Below, piece by piece: positions 1 through 10,889 of a stretch of 64,000 bases of DNA (within the stretch, counting starts at the first letter, position 1; every line of letters begins with the position of its first letter). This DNA comes from Buxus sempervirens. Lineage: Eukaryota > Streptophyta > Magnoliopsida > Buxales > Buxaceae. Both the position numbers and the translations under genes were made by a program. The DNA lies in contig OX387190.1 in the NCBI GenBank assembly GCA_947561395.2, positions 13,634,858-13,698,857 of the forward strand, in the 5' to 3' direction. The notes under the pieces are model-generated. The model saw only the letters and a list, made by a program, of their open reading frames with translations. It searched no databases and was not told where the DNA came from.

Positions 1-479
1 TTTGTTTGATTTGAACTTGGGAAATTGATGTTGATTGTTTAAACGTATTGTAGTGTTGTCGATGCATAGTTTTAAAATGTGATCAACTATTTCTGCATGC
101 ATGTGCTACTCGCTGAGATATTCGTATCTCACTCTGTTGTTGTTTTGTTTTTCAGATACTCGTGGTGAGACGATTACTGGGGTAGATCCTGCTGAGGCAT
201 ATAGGGAGGAAGACTACTATTACCTTCCTTAGACTTGTAGGTTATCTGTTCCGAATTTGAGAACTTTGAATTAATTGAGATGTATTAAAGTTAATTGGGG
301 ATGAACCATATGATTCCAGTTCAGTTTAAATGTTACAATTTTGCATAAATGGAAATGTGCACTCTGTCAGGTTATAGATGTATGATTATCCAGCGATCAT
401 AAATTGATTAACGATCCTTGCCTAACCTCCGTGAGACGTGTTATATCTTTAATGAACAACACGGATCCGGGGCGTTACA
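1..479 (+). mobile_element. B0: 3' part of a B/D-family LTR, cut by window edge
   Basis: The stretch ends in GGATCCGGGGCGTTACA, the same terminus as the complete LTR B1 (49944). It shares with B1 the block around the last exon (GCATGCATGTGCT, then CGTATCTCA, then a T/G-rich tract and TTTTTCAG at about 155). The terminal ACA abuts CCTGTTCTC, which is an interior sequence of the A-type LTR at 480-1166, so B0 was inserted into that LTR. Its 5' part and left target duplication lie outside the window. No coding capacity is visible. Confidence 0.75.
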
Positions 480-1166
480 CCTGTTCTCTTTTCCCCTAGC
501 TCTCTCTTCACGTTTTACGGCTAGAGAGACTCTTAAGGTACTTAGAGACAAGTTTAGGAATACAAGTACAAAAGATGGCCTTATTCTATAGCAATAGAGA
601 TGATCCTATTATATCTAGAATTGAAAATATGAAATAAAAGGGAAAAAGGACTTACCTGGATTGAGCAAGCAGAGCAACAGGGATTCCTTTCTTCTCTTGG
701 AGCTTTTGAGTCTTCAAAATTTCGTGGCCTTTTGCTTGAGGAAAGGCCCTCTATTTATAGGCAAACACAGGGGTATGGATGGTCCAAGGTTTGGCAAGAT
801 AGAGTTTCAGTTTGAGTTAAACACAAGATCATGCCCATCCCTTATCCACAAAGATATTTCGCACGAATAAAATATGTAATTCGCTCATTTAAAGGGATAT
901 TGGACTAAAGATAAGGCTCAGAAATCGAGAGAAGGATAAAACTAGCACGAGTCTGATGTGCCCGTAAATGATTTACGGTCCAAAGGTGTCCGTATATGTA
1001 TTACGGGCGCTGCGTGCCCGTATATAAAATTCGGGCGCGCTTAGCCCGTAGATACAATACGGTCCATGCTCTAATTATTGATTTTAATGCATTTTTGGCC
1101 TGTTTTAAATCCCAATTAATATTTTCATTATTTTCTCATTTTGTAGTGCAATTTGGGGTGTCTACA
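480..1166 (-). mobile_element. A1 3' LTR (A-type, truncated by B0)
   Basis: Read on the minus strand, the LTR begins TGTAGACACCCCAAATTG at 1166, as do both LTRs of the complete element A2. It then shows the CCCGTA-type palindrome cluster (about 960-1065), a TATAAATAG box (752-760), and the splice-donor context TCAATCCAG|GTAAG (donor at 655). It follows A2 closely by eye up to the CTAGGGGAAAAGAGAACAGG block, where B0 interrupts it. Only the first 690 of about 1810 bp are present. Confidence 0.85.
960..1065 (-). repeat. A1 U3 palindrome cluster (stem word CCCGTA)
   Basis: Several short inverted repeats with arms CCGTA/TACGG or CCCGTA/TACGGG and loops of about 7 nt lie just upstream of the TATA box on the minus strand. 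The same cluster sits at the same place in both A2 LTRs (16331-16435 and about 30412-30517). Confidence 0.7.
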
Positions 1167-1180
1167 GCTACCCCCTCTTT
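1167..1180 (-). other. Polypurine tract of A1
   Basis: On the minus strand AAAGAGGGGGTAGC directly abuts the LTR start TGTAGACACC. The A2 counterpart is AAAGAGGGGGCAGC at 30297-30309. This is the expected plus-strand primer of an LTR retrotransposon. Confidence 0.85.
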
Positions 1181-4100
1181 GCTGGTGATTGGAACCAATT
1201 ACCAGCAGAGAATAAAAAGACCCACCAATTGCACTTTTTGAGATCTTTGTCTAACTAATTGCATTTTGTAAGGATTAAATAGATGATTTTGGTAAAACGA
1301 ATTCATTGCGGAAGATTTGCTAAAAAGTCCCTCAGCTTAAGGGGCAAATCCTCCTCTCTCCTCTCACTGAGCACTTGTGGCTATGAAGTGAGATTTGAGA
1401 CAAAAAATTTTAAACAAAAGTGGGTAAGGTGGTAATCCTTGCAACTTACAACTAATATAAACATTAATCTCCTAAAAAGTGTGAAGAAAATAATGAAAAA
1501 GACAATTTTCTGGGTGGCCTGCCATTGTAACACAATGAACAGTAAAGAACAGACACAACTCAAAATTACACATTTGAAAAACATCTCATTAATTGAACTT
1601 GCTTTGGTCAAACAAAGAAATGATAAAAACATGGATTCGAAGATAGCCAATGAAACCCATGCTTGAAGTCTGATGGGGTGGCGTCTCTTCCTTATCTCAG
1701 ATTTCTTGGAGCTCTCGTGGCTATGAAAAGAAATCTGAGACAAGCAAATTTTGAAAAGAATGTGGATTTAAAATTGACCACTGCAAACTCAATTGATTTT
1801 GATGTTTTTCACTTTTTTGAATTTTCCTGATTGATTTTCTTATTTGATATACCTGGGTGCCATTTGATGCCCGAACCTGTGCTTGAATATTCTGCAACTT
1901 GCTTTTGCTTCTTTATCTTTTTGCTCTCTCAATAACGATGTATGTGCCCTTACTGCCCATAACCTGTCTTCATGCTTTTTAATTGCCCAAGTGAATGCTC
2001 TCATCTTGATTGCTGGATCATGATCTGTTGATCTAACCTCATGCCTTTACAACCCATGATCTGTCTTTCATGCCTTCTTGCTGCCCTAGTAAAATCCTTC
2101 TTCATGATTGAAGAATTGGGAACCCTTGTTTAACGGAGAAAACATGCCACTGCTTCGAAGCCTTTTCTTTTCTTTTTTTTTAAATCCGAAGACTAAAGCT
2201 TGACTGCTTCTTTCAGATGTTGTAATTCATTCCAATGAAAACCCAGAGGGAAAGACGCTGAGCGTGCCCCGGTTTTGGTTGCTTGAAGAAGTATTTGCCC
2301 CTCAGCAGAGATGATCCTTTTTTTCTCTTTTCTTTCTTTTTTCTTTTTTCTTTCTTTTTCTTTTTTTTTTTTAACCTTTGCCAAAAAGAAACCCTAATAG
2401 AAGAATACAAATGCAAAAATAAGAAAATAGGTTTTATACGAGTGGCCTCAGAATTCTCTAATGCTTGCAAAACCAATGTTTTATGAAAAGATATAGATTC
2501 TCATCATAGGCCAAAAATATAGTTTTTTGTGCCTTTTTTTTTTTTTTTTTGAAAAATGATCCAATCGCTTATTAGCATATAGTCCAAAAGAATTAAAATC
2601 AAGTTGAATAATGAGAAGATTTTTTCAGAAAATGAAGAAAGACCAAAATAAGCCTTCAGAACCTTTAGAATCATTCCTATGATCATCGGCTTGTCAATTG
2701 ATGCTCCAGATATGACAACTCTTTCAATCTGACTATTTTGCCCCAGTCTAGAAAGACATTTTCCTTCATCCAATTGAAGAGCAATTGTTTCTCCATTGTA
2801 TCCATGATATGAGAATTTATGACTTCAACTTCAGCAATAATTTCCTAATGGCAATTTTGATGGCCATCAACTTATTCATAGATGATTCATATCATAGTTC
2901 TGATTATGTTGCTTCAGTCTTGAAAAGAGAATTTTCCTCAATCACTCGAAAAGTGACTGTATCTCAAAATAACCACCAACATGAGGACTTCACCTGAATC
3001 TAAGCCAATTCTGGACTTTCCTTTCTGACGATTTCCTTCTTGTAGATAGCTGATTATTTGTCATGTAGCGCCCTTCCGAGTTTTCACTACATTTTCTCCG
3101 TTTTTTCCTTTTTCTTTTTTTTTTCTTTTTTTTTATTTTTATCCTTCATCACCAACAACCATGTAGTCAAAACTACCTTAATTCAAAATTTCTTAATCAA
3201 AGAGGACTTATGAATGGGACGAAACGAAGGCTTGGTATTAGTTTAGAAAGAAAAGGAATACAAGGCTCAAATCCCCTATGATCAAATGGGTTAACTGAAA
3301 TTGTAATTTTAAGGCATTTCTTCCCTTGGAATGAATACAAAATTGCCCTCAGTAATGAAGTTCTTCCCTCAATTTGATTTCTCCATTTGAAACTTATTCT
3401 CCAGTATTGAACTTCTTTTTTCCATTCTTTTCTTCACAATTTTAAAGACATTCTCCAAATAGCATTTGATTATCTTTTTTCTTCCCTTTTTTTTTCTTTC
3501 TTTTTCTTTTTTTTTTTCATTTCTTTGCCCCATTTTCTGAAAACATATTCAAAATCCCTTTTGAACTTCAATAATTGTCCCTTCATTCTTTTTTTTTTTA
3601 TGCCTTAATAAATTTGCCCCAATGTAGGGTTACAATTCTCAGTTTAGGTTACTTAGAAAAATGTATCAAGCTCAAATGGTCTAACTAGGGATTTCAAAAT
3701 TTTTGGGGATATAAGAAAGAAAAGCCTCTTATCATTTTAAGAAAAAATTGAATTTTCAGACTTGGTAGAGTTGCACTGCATGACTGGCTCAGGATTTTTT
3801 CTTCTCTTTTTTTTTTCTTCTTAATCACCTTCTGTCAACATGAAAGCCTCTTTAAATAGAACTTCTGTTATGAACAAGTTCTTCACCTTTTGATCAATCT
3901 TATGAATTTGGATTCTTTCCATCAAATGATGCCCAATTCTATTTCCAACGAAAAGGTCAGATCTTCTCCCATATTTTCAAGTGCCAAGCCCCAATATTAT
4001 CAACTTCCCTTTGAACGAATCAGCAAGTGGTGCGATCATTTCTGTATTCTAATGAAGAAACTTCAAATCTTCTTCTATCTTTTCTATTGAAGACTGTGGG

Positions 4101-4433
4101 TCATCTTCGGTTCCAAAGGCCATAAAATTGGTCAATTCATAATTTTGCAGAATATTCTTCTCATGACACTTAAAAAAATTTGAATTTTCACATAAAATGT
4201 CTTTTTCTTCGATTTTGGTCTCAAAATTGAGCCCAATGTCGAAGTCATATTCAACTTAATAAAATTCAATAGGAGATATGACTCATAAGTAAAACAGGAC
4301 CTTATTGAAAACTTTTTTTTTCTAGAAAAATGTTAAAGGGGAAAATCTTTTTTTTTTTTTTTGGAAGAGCCTTTATTGAAATCACTTCCTGAGAACAAGG
4401 CTCCTTAGGATCCTCAGGAAATGTGCATTCTTC
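1181..4433 (-). mobile_element. A1 3' untranslated region plus relic of the acidic Pro-Pol spacer
   Basis: From 2460 down to 1181 this matches the A2 3' UTR (28900-30296). Recognisable blocks are the run reading ATAAAACATTGGTTTTGC, the oligopurine tracts (minus strand) and the repeated CATAGCCACGAGAGCTC. Around 4230-4330 a diverged copy of the acidic spacer (A2 24850-25080) can be seen, including GGAACCGAAGATGACCC. The whole RT-RNase H-integrase block of A2 (25121-28371) is missing. Small ORFs such as 3890-4090 and the lysine-rich ones over the A/G tracts are not genes. Confidence 0.7.
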
Positions 4434-6508
4434 TTATGGGAGTTTCTTTTCAAAGAACACAGGAGTTCGAAAACTGCCCCTGTTCTCAAAGGCAAAAGCT
4501 GATTTTCCTTTCTTTTTTAGAAAACTTCTTTCTCCTGCTGAGTGAGGTAAGCATCTCTTTTCATGATTTGGGATGATCTCCTTTGCTCTTAGATGAGGTA
4601 TCATCACATTATTGGGAATTTTAGCTGCCCAATCAATGAAGGGAGGTTCAACCTTGGCTTCATTCTCTTCTTTCATTGCCCCTTCTTTCTTTTCCTGGTA
4701 TCCTTCTTTCACCTTTGCCACATTTTCATTGGCTTGTAGCTTACACTGCTTTGATGCTTCTGTTTGCCACTTTTTTACCTTTTCACCCATCATTTTATTT
4801 CCTTTCAATTTTAGCTTTTCTTCTTCCTCTTCCTTCCTTTCCTTGATATTAAAATCTGCCCCTGTGTGAGTTGCTTTCTCCACATGGCCCCATTCATCTT
4901 CTTTTTCAAAATAAACCCGGACTGTGGTACCAACTGGAGCAATAAGTTGAGAAGGGTCAAATCTTTTTTTTCTTGAAAAAATTGCCCCTACTGCATTTGA
5001 GCTGCCTGCCCCATTGTTATCAGTGGGTGGGATGGGTGTAACTGAATTGAATGATAAGGAGTTATTATCTAGTAAATCCTGAATTGCATGCTTTAGGGCC
5101 AAGCAATGATCAGTGGTATGCCCTAGAGTGCTCATATGATAATCACATATTGCAGATGAATCATAACCCTTCCCTTTGCTTGCATGAGGATTTGGCAACC
5201 TCAAAGTCACATAACCCTTCTGAAGTAAGGTAGGCAAAAGTTCAGATGGTCTCATAGGCAGTTTAGAAAATTCCCTTCTCTTCCTTACTTCTGTTTCCTC
5301 CTTCACAGGCTGTGCAGAAGGGACATTAATTTGAATAGGCAGCAAAGGAAATTGATGGGTTGGCTTGATAGGAGGTGAATGGGCATTGATTTGAAAGGGT
5401 TCCCTGGGAAGTTGCACCATGTTCACTTCAGCTTCTCTCCCTTCTTCATTCTTTATTCTCCCATTACCATTCTCCTTTTTCTATGTAGAGAAAGTGGTGG
5501 AAGCTTCCTGGTTCAACACTGCAGAGTAATCAGCTATTTTCCCAGACTTGATCCCATCTTCAATTCTATCTGCCACTTGCACTAAGGCAGCAAAGTTGGT
5601 GGTAGTTTGACCCACCAAGTGACTATAAAATGGTTGCCCCAATGTCATGATGAAAGTTGAAATCATTTCTGGTTCTCCCACGGGTGGCCTGACTTGTGCA
5701 GCTAACTCCCTCCACCTTTTAGCATATTGCCTTATGGTCTCATCATTTCTCTTCGCCATCCTCATCATGTCATACCTATCTGGTATAATCTCAGAGTTGA
5801 ACCTATATTGTGCCAAAAAGGAATCTGCTAAATCCTTCCACCTTCTTATTTTTCCATGGTCTAAGGTGGCGAACCACCTCAAAGCAGTTCCAGTCAATCT
5901 CCTTTGGAAGAGCTGAATCAGTATGCCGTCATCCCGGCTAAACTGGCATAAATCCCCGCAGTATAACTTCAAATGGCTCATTGGGCAGCCAGTGCCATCA
6001 TATTTATCAAAATCCGGACACTTGAATTTGGCCGGTAAGCATACATTGGGGTATAGACACAAATCTTCGAAATTGGTGCCTCCAAAGTTATTCACCCCTT
6101 TTACCTCTCTCAGTTCATCCTGAATCATCTCCAGCCTATGCATGAACTTCTTTTCCATCTCATCCCTCATTCTTTCTTTTTCCTTTTCTTTGTCTGATTC
6201 AACGGTCTCATCCCTGATCAGTATAGGTTTAGGGGTGGGTTCATAAATGGGTTCACGAATAGGTTGAACCGGAGGTAGGATATTGATTTGGGGTGGAGGT
6301 GCTGGGTTGGAAGTGGATGCTTGATTCTGGGCTTACACTTGTTGGGCCTGCACCGATAGTATGTTCTCTAACATTCGGGCTAATCCTGCCACCTGCTCTT
6401 GAAGCAGGACAATATCTGGGTGAGGAGCATCAGCTTCATTCTCAATGGGATTCATGGCGCGAGCTCTTGATCTGATTACAGGAGCTATGATTGCAAGTGT
6501 ATTGGTAC
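4434..6508 (-). pseudogene. gag: A1 gag, fused to post-protease spacer, two in-frame stops
   Basis: This is the capsid/nucleocapsid polyprotein of a Tat/Ogre-type element. The N-terminus MNPIENEADAPHPD, then FEDLCLYPNV, GTALRWFATLDHGKIRRWKDL and the zinc knuckle CDYHMSTLGHTTDHC match the A2 gag in order. The reading frame is shifted nowhere over about 690 codons. It is broken by TAA at 6333-6335 and TAG at 5481-5483. The first replaces a CAG in A2, a double C-to-T/G-to-A change at a CHG site. After PVGTTVRVYF the protein jumps to a lysine/glutamate-rich stretch ending PPFIDWAA, which in A2 lies beyond the protease. The protease and G-patch are therefore deleted in frame. It cannot make its own enzymes; at best it was a gag-only parasite. 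Confidence 0.85.
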
Positions 6509-6641
6509 CTGGCAAAGATAAAGGAAAAAATATCAGTGCCCATTTAATCAGTTAGTGGTATAGTGATAAAAAAAAAAAGTGAGTAAAGAAGACAATTAAA
6601 TAAGCAAAATTTATTCAAATTAGAGATAATAGTATACTTAC
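6509..6641 (-). other. Putative 133-nt intron joining the C0 LTR exon to gag
   Basis: On the minus strand the donor is CATT|GTAAGT (intron from 6641) and the acceptor is TTTGCCAG|GTACC (AG at 6510-6509). A branch-point-like CACTAACTGAT lies about 40 nt upstream of the acceptor, followed by a T-rich tract. The acceptor equals that of A2 at 21051-21052, where the corresponding intron is 4.3 kb. Size and signals fit a normal plant intron. Splicing is inferred, not shown. Confidence 0.55.
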
Positions 6642-6950
6642 AATGTAATTAGTTTGTTTTGTTGGATTTGTGGTTCTCCAAAGATTTGGGCAGCGCTCTC
6701 GCGTCCTCCAAGATTTGCTGGGATGGAATGGGAAGAGTTTGGTTAAGGTGGATGGATTTAAAATCAAATTGAAGGGGATTTGGGCATGGTTTTGGGGTAA
6801 TCTTAGAGCATAGGGGTAGTTTGGGTATAAAAAGAGGTTTAGGTTTTGGAAGGGCAGCAATTGAGCAGGGTTTGGTCGTGGTAACAGCAAGGGAGAGAGG
6901 GAGTGAAGGCCTGGGAGAAGGCTTGTTCAAATGAGGGGGGGTGGCCTCTC

Positions 6951-6959
6951 TATTTATAG
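6951..6959 (-). promoter_or_regulatory. TATA box of C0
   Basis: CTATAAATA on the minus strand, about 15 bp downstream of the palindrome cluster and followed by GAGAGGCC. The arrangement is as in A1, A2, C1, C2, C3 and C5. Confidence 0.75.
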
Positions 6960-6971
6960 GCAAAAATCCCG

Positions 6972-7187
6972 TGCCCGTAATTGAAGTACGGGCGTGCCTT
7001 GCCCGTACTTCAAGTACGGGCGTGCCTTGCCCGTAATTCAAGTACGGGCGAAAAACGAATATTTGCAATTATCGCAGATTCGGCCGTACGGGACGCGTGT
7101 CCCGCCGTACAGCGACGCGTGTCTGCTTAGAGAATCTTGCCCGTATTTTAAATACGGGCATGCCCTGCCCGTAATTAAAATACGGTC
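6972..7187 (-). repeat. C0 U3 stem-loop cluster (GCCCGTA / TACGGGC)
   Basis: Five stem-loops have 6-7-bp arms and 7-nt loops. Three of them are perfect: arms 6973-6979/6987-6993 with loop ATTGAAG, 7001-7007/7015-7021 with loop CTTCAAG, and 7030-7036/7044-7050 with loop ATTCAAG. Two further ones lie at 7139-7159 and 7167-7187. Between the two groups is a non-palindromic core (GACGCGTGTC twice) that is kept in C1. Confidence 0.85.
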
Positions 7188-7749
7188 CAGCACGTTTTTA
7201 AAATGTTTGGATTTCAAACCTTTATTCAATTTGGTTTATTGCAAGATTTGTATTCGATTTTTCCGATTATTTTATTAAAAAGCGAGATTCTCTTTATTAA
7301 AATATTATTAAACACATTTATCTTATTTATTTTATTGGTTTATTCCATTTTTGCTGCCTTTTTTGCCACATGGGCAGTTTTCCTGGAACTTCAACTGCTC
7401 ATAACTTCTTCATCTGGTGTCCGATTTCAGCAAACTTAGTGTCGTTGGAACCGGTTTGGAATCACCTATCCACTGGGGTCAAGTTTGGCAGCTGAATTGG
7501 GGTTGAGCAAAAAGTCAACTTTTCGCTCCCCAAAAGTTTGACCGGCTCATAACTTTCTCATCTGGACTCTGATTCCAGCAAATTCAGTTGCGTTGGAATC
7601 GTGTCGAAATGCTATTTTTAATGAGATGAAGTTTGGTGGCCAAATTTACTTAAATCAAAAAGTCAATTTTTTGACCCCTTCAGGATTTGACTAAAAGTTT
7701 GACTTTTCATTTTTTGTCATTTTAGGGGTGCAAAAATCAGGTGTCTACA

Positions 7750-8027
7750 CACTGGGATCAATTTGGGTAGCTAAATTGGGGTAGAGCAAAAAGACAATTT
7801 CTGCTCCCCCAAAAGTTTGATCAGCTCATAACTTCCTAATCCGGACCCCGTTTCCAACAAATTCAGTTGCGTTAGAACCGTGTTGGAATACTTTCTTCAA
7901 TGAGAGGAAGTTTGATGGTCAATTTTTATTGAATCAAAAATTCAATTTTTTGACCCTCCCGGGTTTAACTTTCAATTTGAGTTTTTATTTTCCTCATTTT
8001 TAGGGATGCAAAAATCAGGTGCTAACA
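7750..8027 (-). mobile_element. C0b: 5'-terminal fragment of another family-C LTR
   Basis: It is homologous to 7471-7749 but clearly diverged, and has its own intact terminus TGTTAGCACCTGATTTTTGC (minus strand) at 8027. C0 appears to have inserted into it at CACTG, leaving only its first 278 bp in the window. A local tandem duplication is less likely given the divergence. Confidence 0.6.
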
Positions 8028-8907
8028 CTCGGCATCGGAATATGTTGGATTACCCACCATGTACTTGGTCTGGTTTTTCCCCCGTTGTGTACTCAACGTG
8101 GTTTATTTGGGGTACCACCGTACGCTTTAATGAGACATTGGCTTACATGTGCTTCTTATTGGTCATGCTTATAGTCTACCTGTGACTCGCACCTGAGAGC
8201 TATATTTTGGCCGTGCTTGTAGTACACTCATGGCTTGTACATGTACTGGTATTAGCCGTGTATTGTCATGGATCCATGAATATTTGATCAGACTGGTATT
8301 CCCATTTGTTACTTGATTTGGATTGCACGCGCTAGCCCCCTGTGTACTCAGTTGGGTGATCCGCATTGATGGTTGACGGAGGATGGGGTCCGTGTATCTC
8401 AGCTCCATATAATGTAAGTTCGTGAGGTGGCGACTTGGGCACAGGGAGTAACTCTCGAAGTAATTTTAGTTCATGAGTCTTGTGATGTCATAACATATTC
8501 GTGGTTTGGTTTGAAGAATGCTTTGAATATTATTATCGTGATTTGGTTTTATCGTTATACCTCATGACTTTATTTTTATATAAATTGGACCGTTTTATCG
8601 CATGCATCTTGCTACTTGTTGAGATTTATATCACTCTAGTTTTCACTATTTTTTCAGGTACTCTAGGTGAGATTGACAAACAATGGGGTGTTATGTAAAA
8701 GGGGTAGCCAATAGATGTGAACTAGTTATGAGTTCAAAAACAAATTGTAAATGTTAATATTTTGTTCATGAATATTATTTTATGTTCCGCATAATAACTC
8801 TGATAATGACATGAATAAAGTTTTAAATTATTCTGAATTTTAGTTGCTTTGACCACATACACTAACACTTCGGGGTTGGATAATTGATTCAAAACCAGGG
8901 CGCTACA
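8028..8907 (+). mobile_element. D1: 3' part of a B/D-family LTR, plus strand
   Basis: It ends AACCAGGGCGCTACA at 8907. It is homologous, in opposite orientation, to the start of D2 (32278 and 35130-36012): same ATCAATTATCCAACCCCGAAGTG-like block and same acceptor region (TATTTTTTCAG|GTACTC, AG at 8656-8657). The left part is cut by C0b. It carries stem-loops with the loop TGTACT (see 8058-8098). No ORF of note. Confidence 0.7.
8058..8098 (+). repeat. D1 stem-loops with constant loop TGTACT
   Basis: ACCA-TGTACT-TGGT and CGTTG-TGTACT-CAACG lie about 25 bp apart; a third, CTG-TGTACT-CAG, is near 8340. The loop is constant and the arms differ but pair. D2 carries the reverse-complement version AGATACA (for example GCCG-AGATACA-CGGC near 35948). 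Confidence 0.6.
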
Positions 8908-10889
8908 TATAAAATCTTAGTAAGTAGCAACATGCATGAAAGAAAACAATATATATATATACACACACATATCCTTTACAAACCATTCATGAGTTGCAAA
9001 ACAATATTACAAGCATCGCTAAAACAAGAAGACAAAGCCGTATAAATCAAATCTACAATTGTCTCCAAATTAATACAAACAGTTTTTCCCAAAACAATTC
9101 ATCATGTTAATCGTGTCATTTTAATATTTCCTTTCAAAACTGTTCTTTTCAAAACGTGGCTAAGCCAATCAATCAATCTCTTTCTTTTTAAAAGAAATCA
9201 AATCATTTATAATTATTAATTAAATTTCACGCTCAAATAGTAGCCTATCTTTACCGCAGGATGTAAACACATAGTATCTACACTTCCTCCGTAAGAGAAA
9301 GCAAATCTCTAGACCTCAGGCACCCCCAGCAGGAGATAGCATAACTCAACCGCAGAATATGAATACATAGCACCTACATCTCCCCGCAAAAGATAGCTTC
9401 CTCACCCTCAAGTAGTAACTCACACACCCATCTCCCATGTGGGATGCAACCACGTAGTAATCACATCCCCCCCACATGAGGTAATACATCTCTTCCACCA
9501 AGCAGGTAATACACATCTCTACCACCAAGCAGGTAAAATTAAATCTGGCCACCAAGCCACTATACAAATAATCCACATTGCCATCCATGACATATAAATC
9601 ATTTTATGGTACATGGAAGAGCATAAATCCACAATCAAATTTCGTATATAAAGTAGTTTGTTCATATTTAATCAATAATCTATAACCTCTTGTCAATACT
9701 TATTATATTACAAAACATAGGCTCAACGTACTCAAATCTGTTATAAAAGTATTTCGATAAATTTCAGGACTTGAATTATATCTAAAACAATGTTTTACAG
9801 ATGTAGAAATCAATCAAAATGATTTTAAACAAATTCTAGAACCAAAACTCTCTTTAAATTTAAAACAAGACATATTTCAGTAGAACGTACCCATAACTTT
9901 GTATAATTTTTACAAAATTAATCGACCACAGAAAAAAACTCATAAACACCCAAATCTTATTTGTACATATGTTTGATTTGTCTAAAAATCATTTTCTAAT
10001 ATAAATCTAGGTATATTTCCCAAAATTATAAAATCTGGGTTGGGCGCTTGATAGGGCGCTCAAGCGGTCTTGTCTAGCGATCTTTGAAACAAAATAGAAC
10101 AAATAGGAGCTCAACAGAGCACTCAAGCGATCGTGTTGAGCAGTCAATAATAGAAATAATACAGATGAATCGCTGACATGGTTGCTCGAGCGACCTGTCA
10201 GGAGTTCACGCAATTGCGGCAAAACCTAGAAATCTGATTTCTGTAATTTTCCTCTTTTAATCCTTTAAACCATGATTCCAACAAATCCAACCACTTCTAG
10301 CACATCTAATATTATCTATAAATCATATTAAATCATTCTAAACAAATCAAAGCACAAATTCACTACAAATCTAAATCAAAATCTTAAAAAACCAACACTA
10401 GAGAACATATTTAACAGATTTCATAAACCATATCTAAGATCATTCAAACCCACGAAATCTAATATATAGAATACATGGTTTGGTATCTCAAATCATCATA
10501 TATTAATTCCAGATTAAACTCAAACGATTAACCCTAAAATCATGCAACGATAAAACAAAACGGGGTGTTACTACTTGCATCAAAACGCAAAATCCTTCTC
10601 TTCAAGTTACCGTCGAGATTCTGCTACTATTTCACCCCTCTAGAGACCTTAGAACACTATCTCCACTGTTCAGATTGAAGCTCCATCAGTTGTAAACAAA
10701 ACCCCCAAATTTGAGGCTGATCCAACGGTTGAATCTTTTTAGATCGCACTTTGATGAACGCTGGTAAGAAATTTCTGCAGCACTTTCTCTCTCTATATCC
10801 CCCAAAAGTAAGAGCCCTCATTTCTTCTCCTTTTCCACTATATGACTTGATTAGAAGAAACCCTAACTCCTCCCTAAAGTCTCCCTTTT
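8908..10889 (-). mobile_element. D3: B/D-family LTR, minus strand, left segment
   Basis: It continues at 13518-14106 beyond the C1 insertion. The minus-strand start TGTAATACCCCGAATTTTC is at 14106; a TATA-like CTATAAAAGGGAG lies at the C1 insertion point (about 10885-10894). A GC-type donor GAT|GCAAGTAG is at about 10578 and the palindrome cluster at 10036-10210. Homology to D2 (CTTGCTACTTACT, then ACATGCATGAAAGAAAAC near 8920-8945) stops abruptly at 8908, where D1 abuts, so its 3' end is lost. A dinucleotide run (AT then AC) lies at about 8950-8970. No coding sequence seen. Confidence 0.65.
10036..10210 (-). repeat. D3 palindrome cluster (CGCTTGA / TCAAGCG)
   Basis: The clearest stem-loop has perfect 7-bp arms at 10045-10051 and 10060-10066. 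Related GCTCAAGCGAC/GTCGCTTGAGC words recur to 10210. The same word set lies at the matching place in D2 (40730-40840), D4 (63598-63780) and B3 (53695-53955). Confidence 0.7.

Larger units (their letters stand above)
6581..7749 (-). mobile_element. C0: family-C LTR (5' part) acting as promoter of A1 gag
   Basis: The minus strand starts TGTAGACACCTGATTTTTGC at 7749, the family-C terminus also seen in C1. It contains the family-C tandem block (two copies of the GTTGCGTTGGAAT motif, about 7440 and 7590), a palindrome cluster, TATA box and splice donor in the usual order. After the donor it passes straight into the A1 leader end and gag; the rest of the LTR, the primer binding site and the leader are missing. 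C0 and the A1 3' LTR are different sequences, so the unit 480-7749 is chimeric. The left limit (about 6581, at an A-run) is approximate. The 5 bp following (CACTG) are the expected target duplication; its partner lies outside the window. Confidence 0.65.

Noticed and set aside
1381-1743. 120-residue minus-strand ORF as a gene
   Set aside because: It lies in the A1 3' UTR, has a homologous but differently broken stretch in A2 (29836-30120), and shows no domain.
2193-2486. Lysine-rich and phenylalanine-rich ORFs on both strands (also 28508-28705 and 28963-29299)
   Set aside because: Translations of A/G oligopurine tracts of the retrotransposon 3' UTR.
6972-7187. CRISPR array
   Set aside because: Regular short palindromes, but in a plant LTR next to a TATA box; spacers are not unique and there are no cas genes.
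7471-8027. Simple 278-bp tandem duplication
   Set aside because: The two halves are clearly diverged and each ends in its own LTR terminus, so nested insertion fits better.
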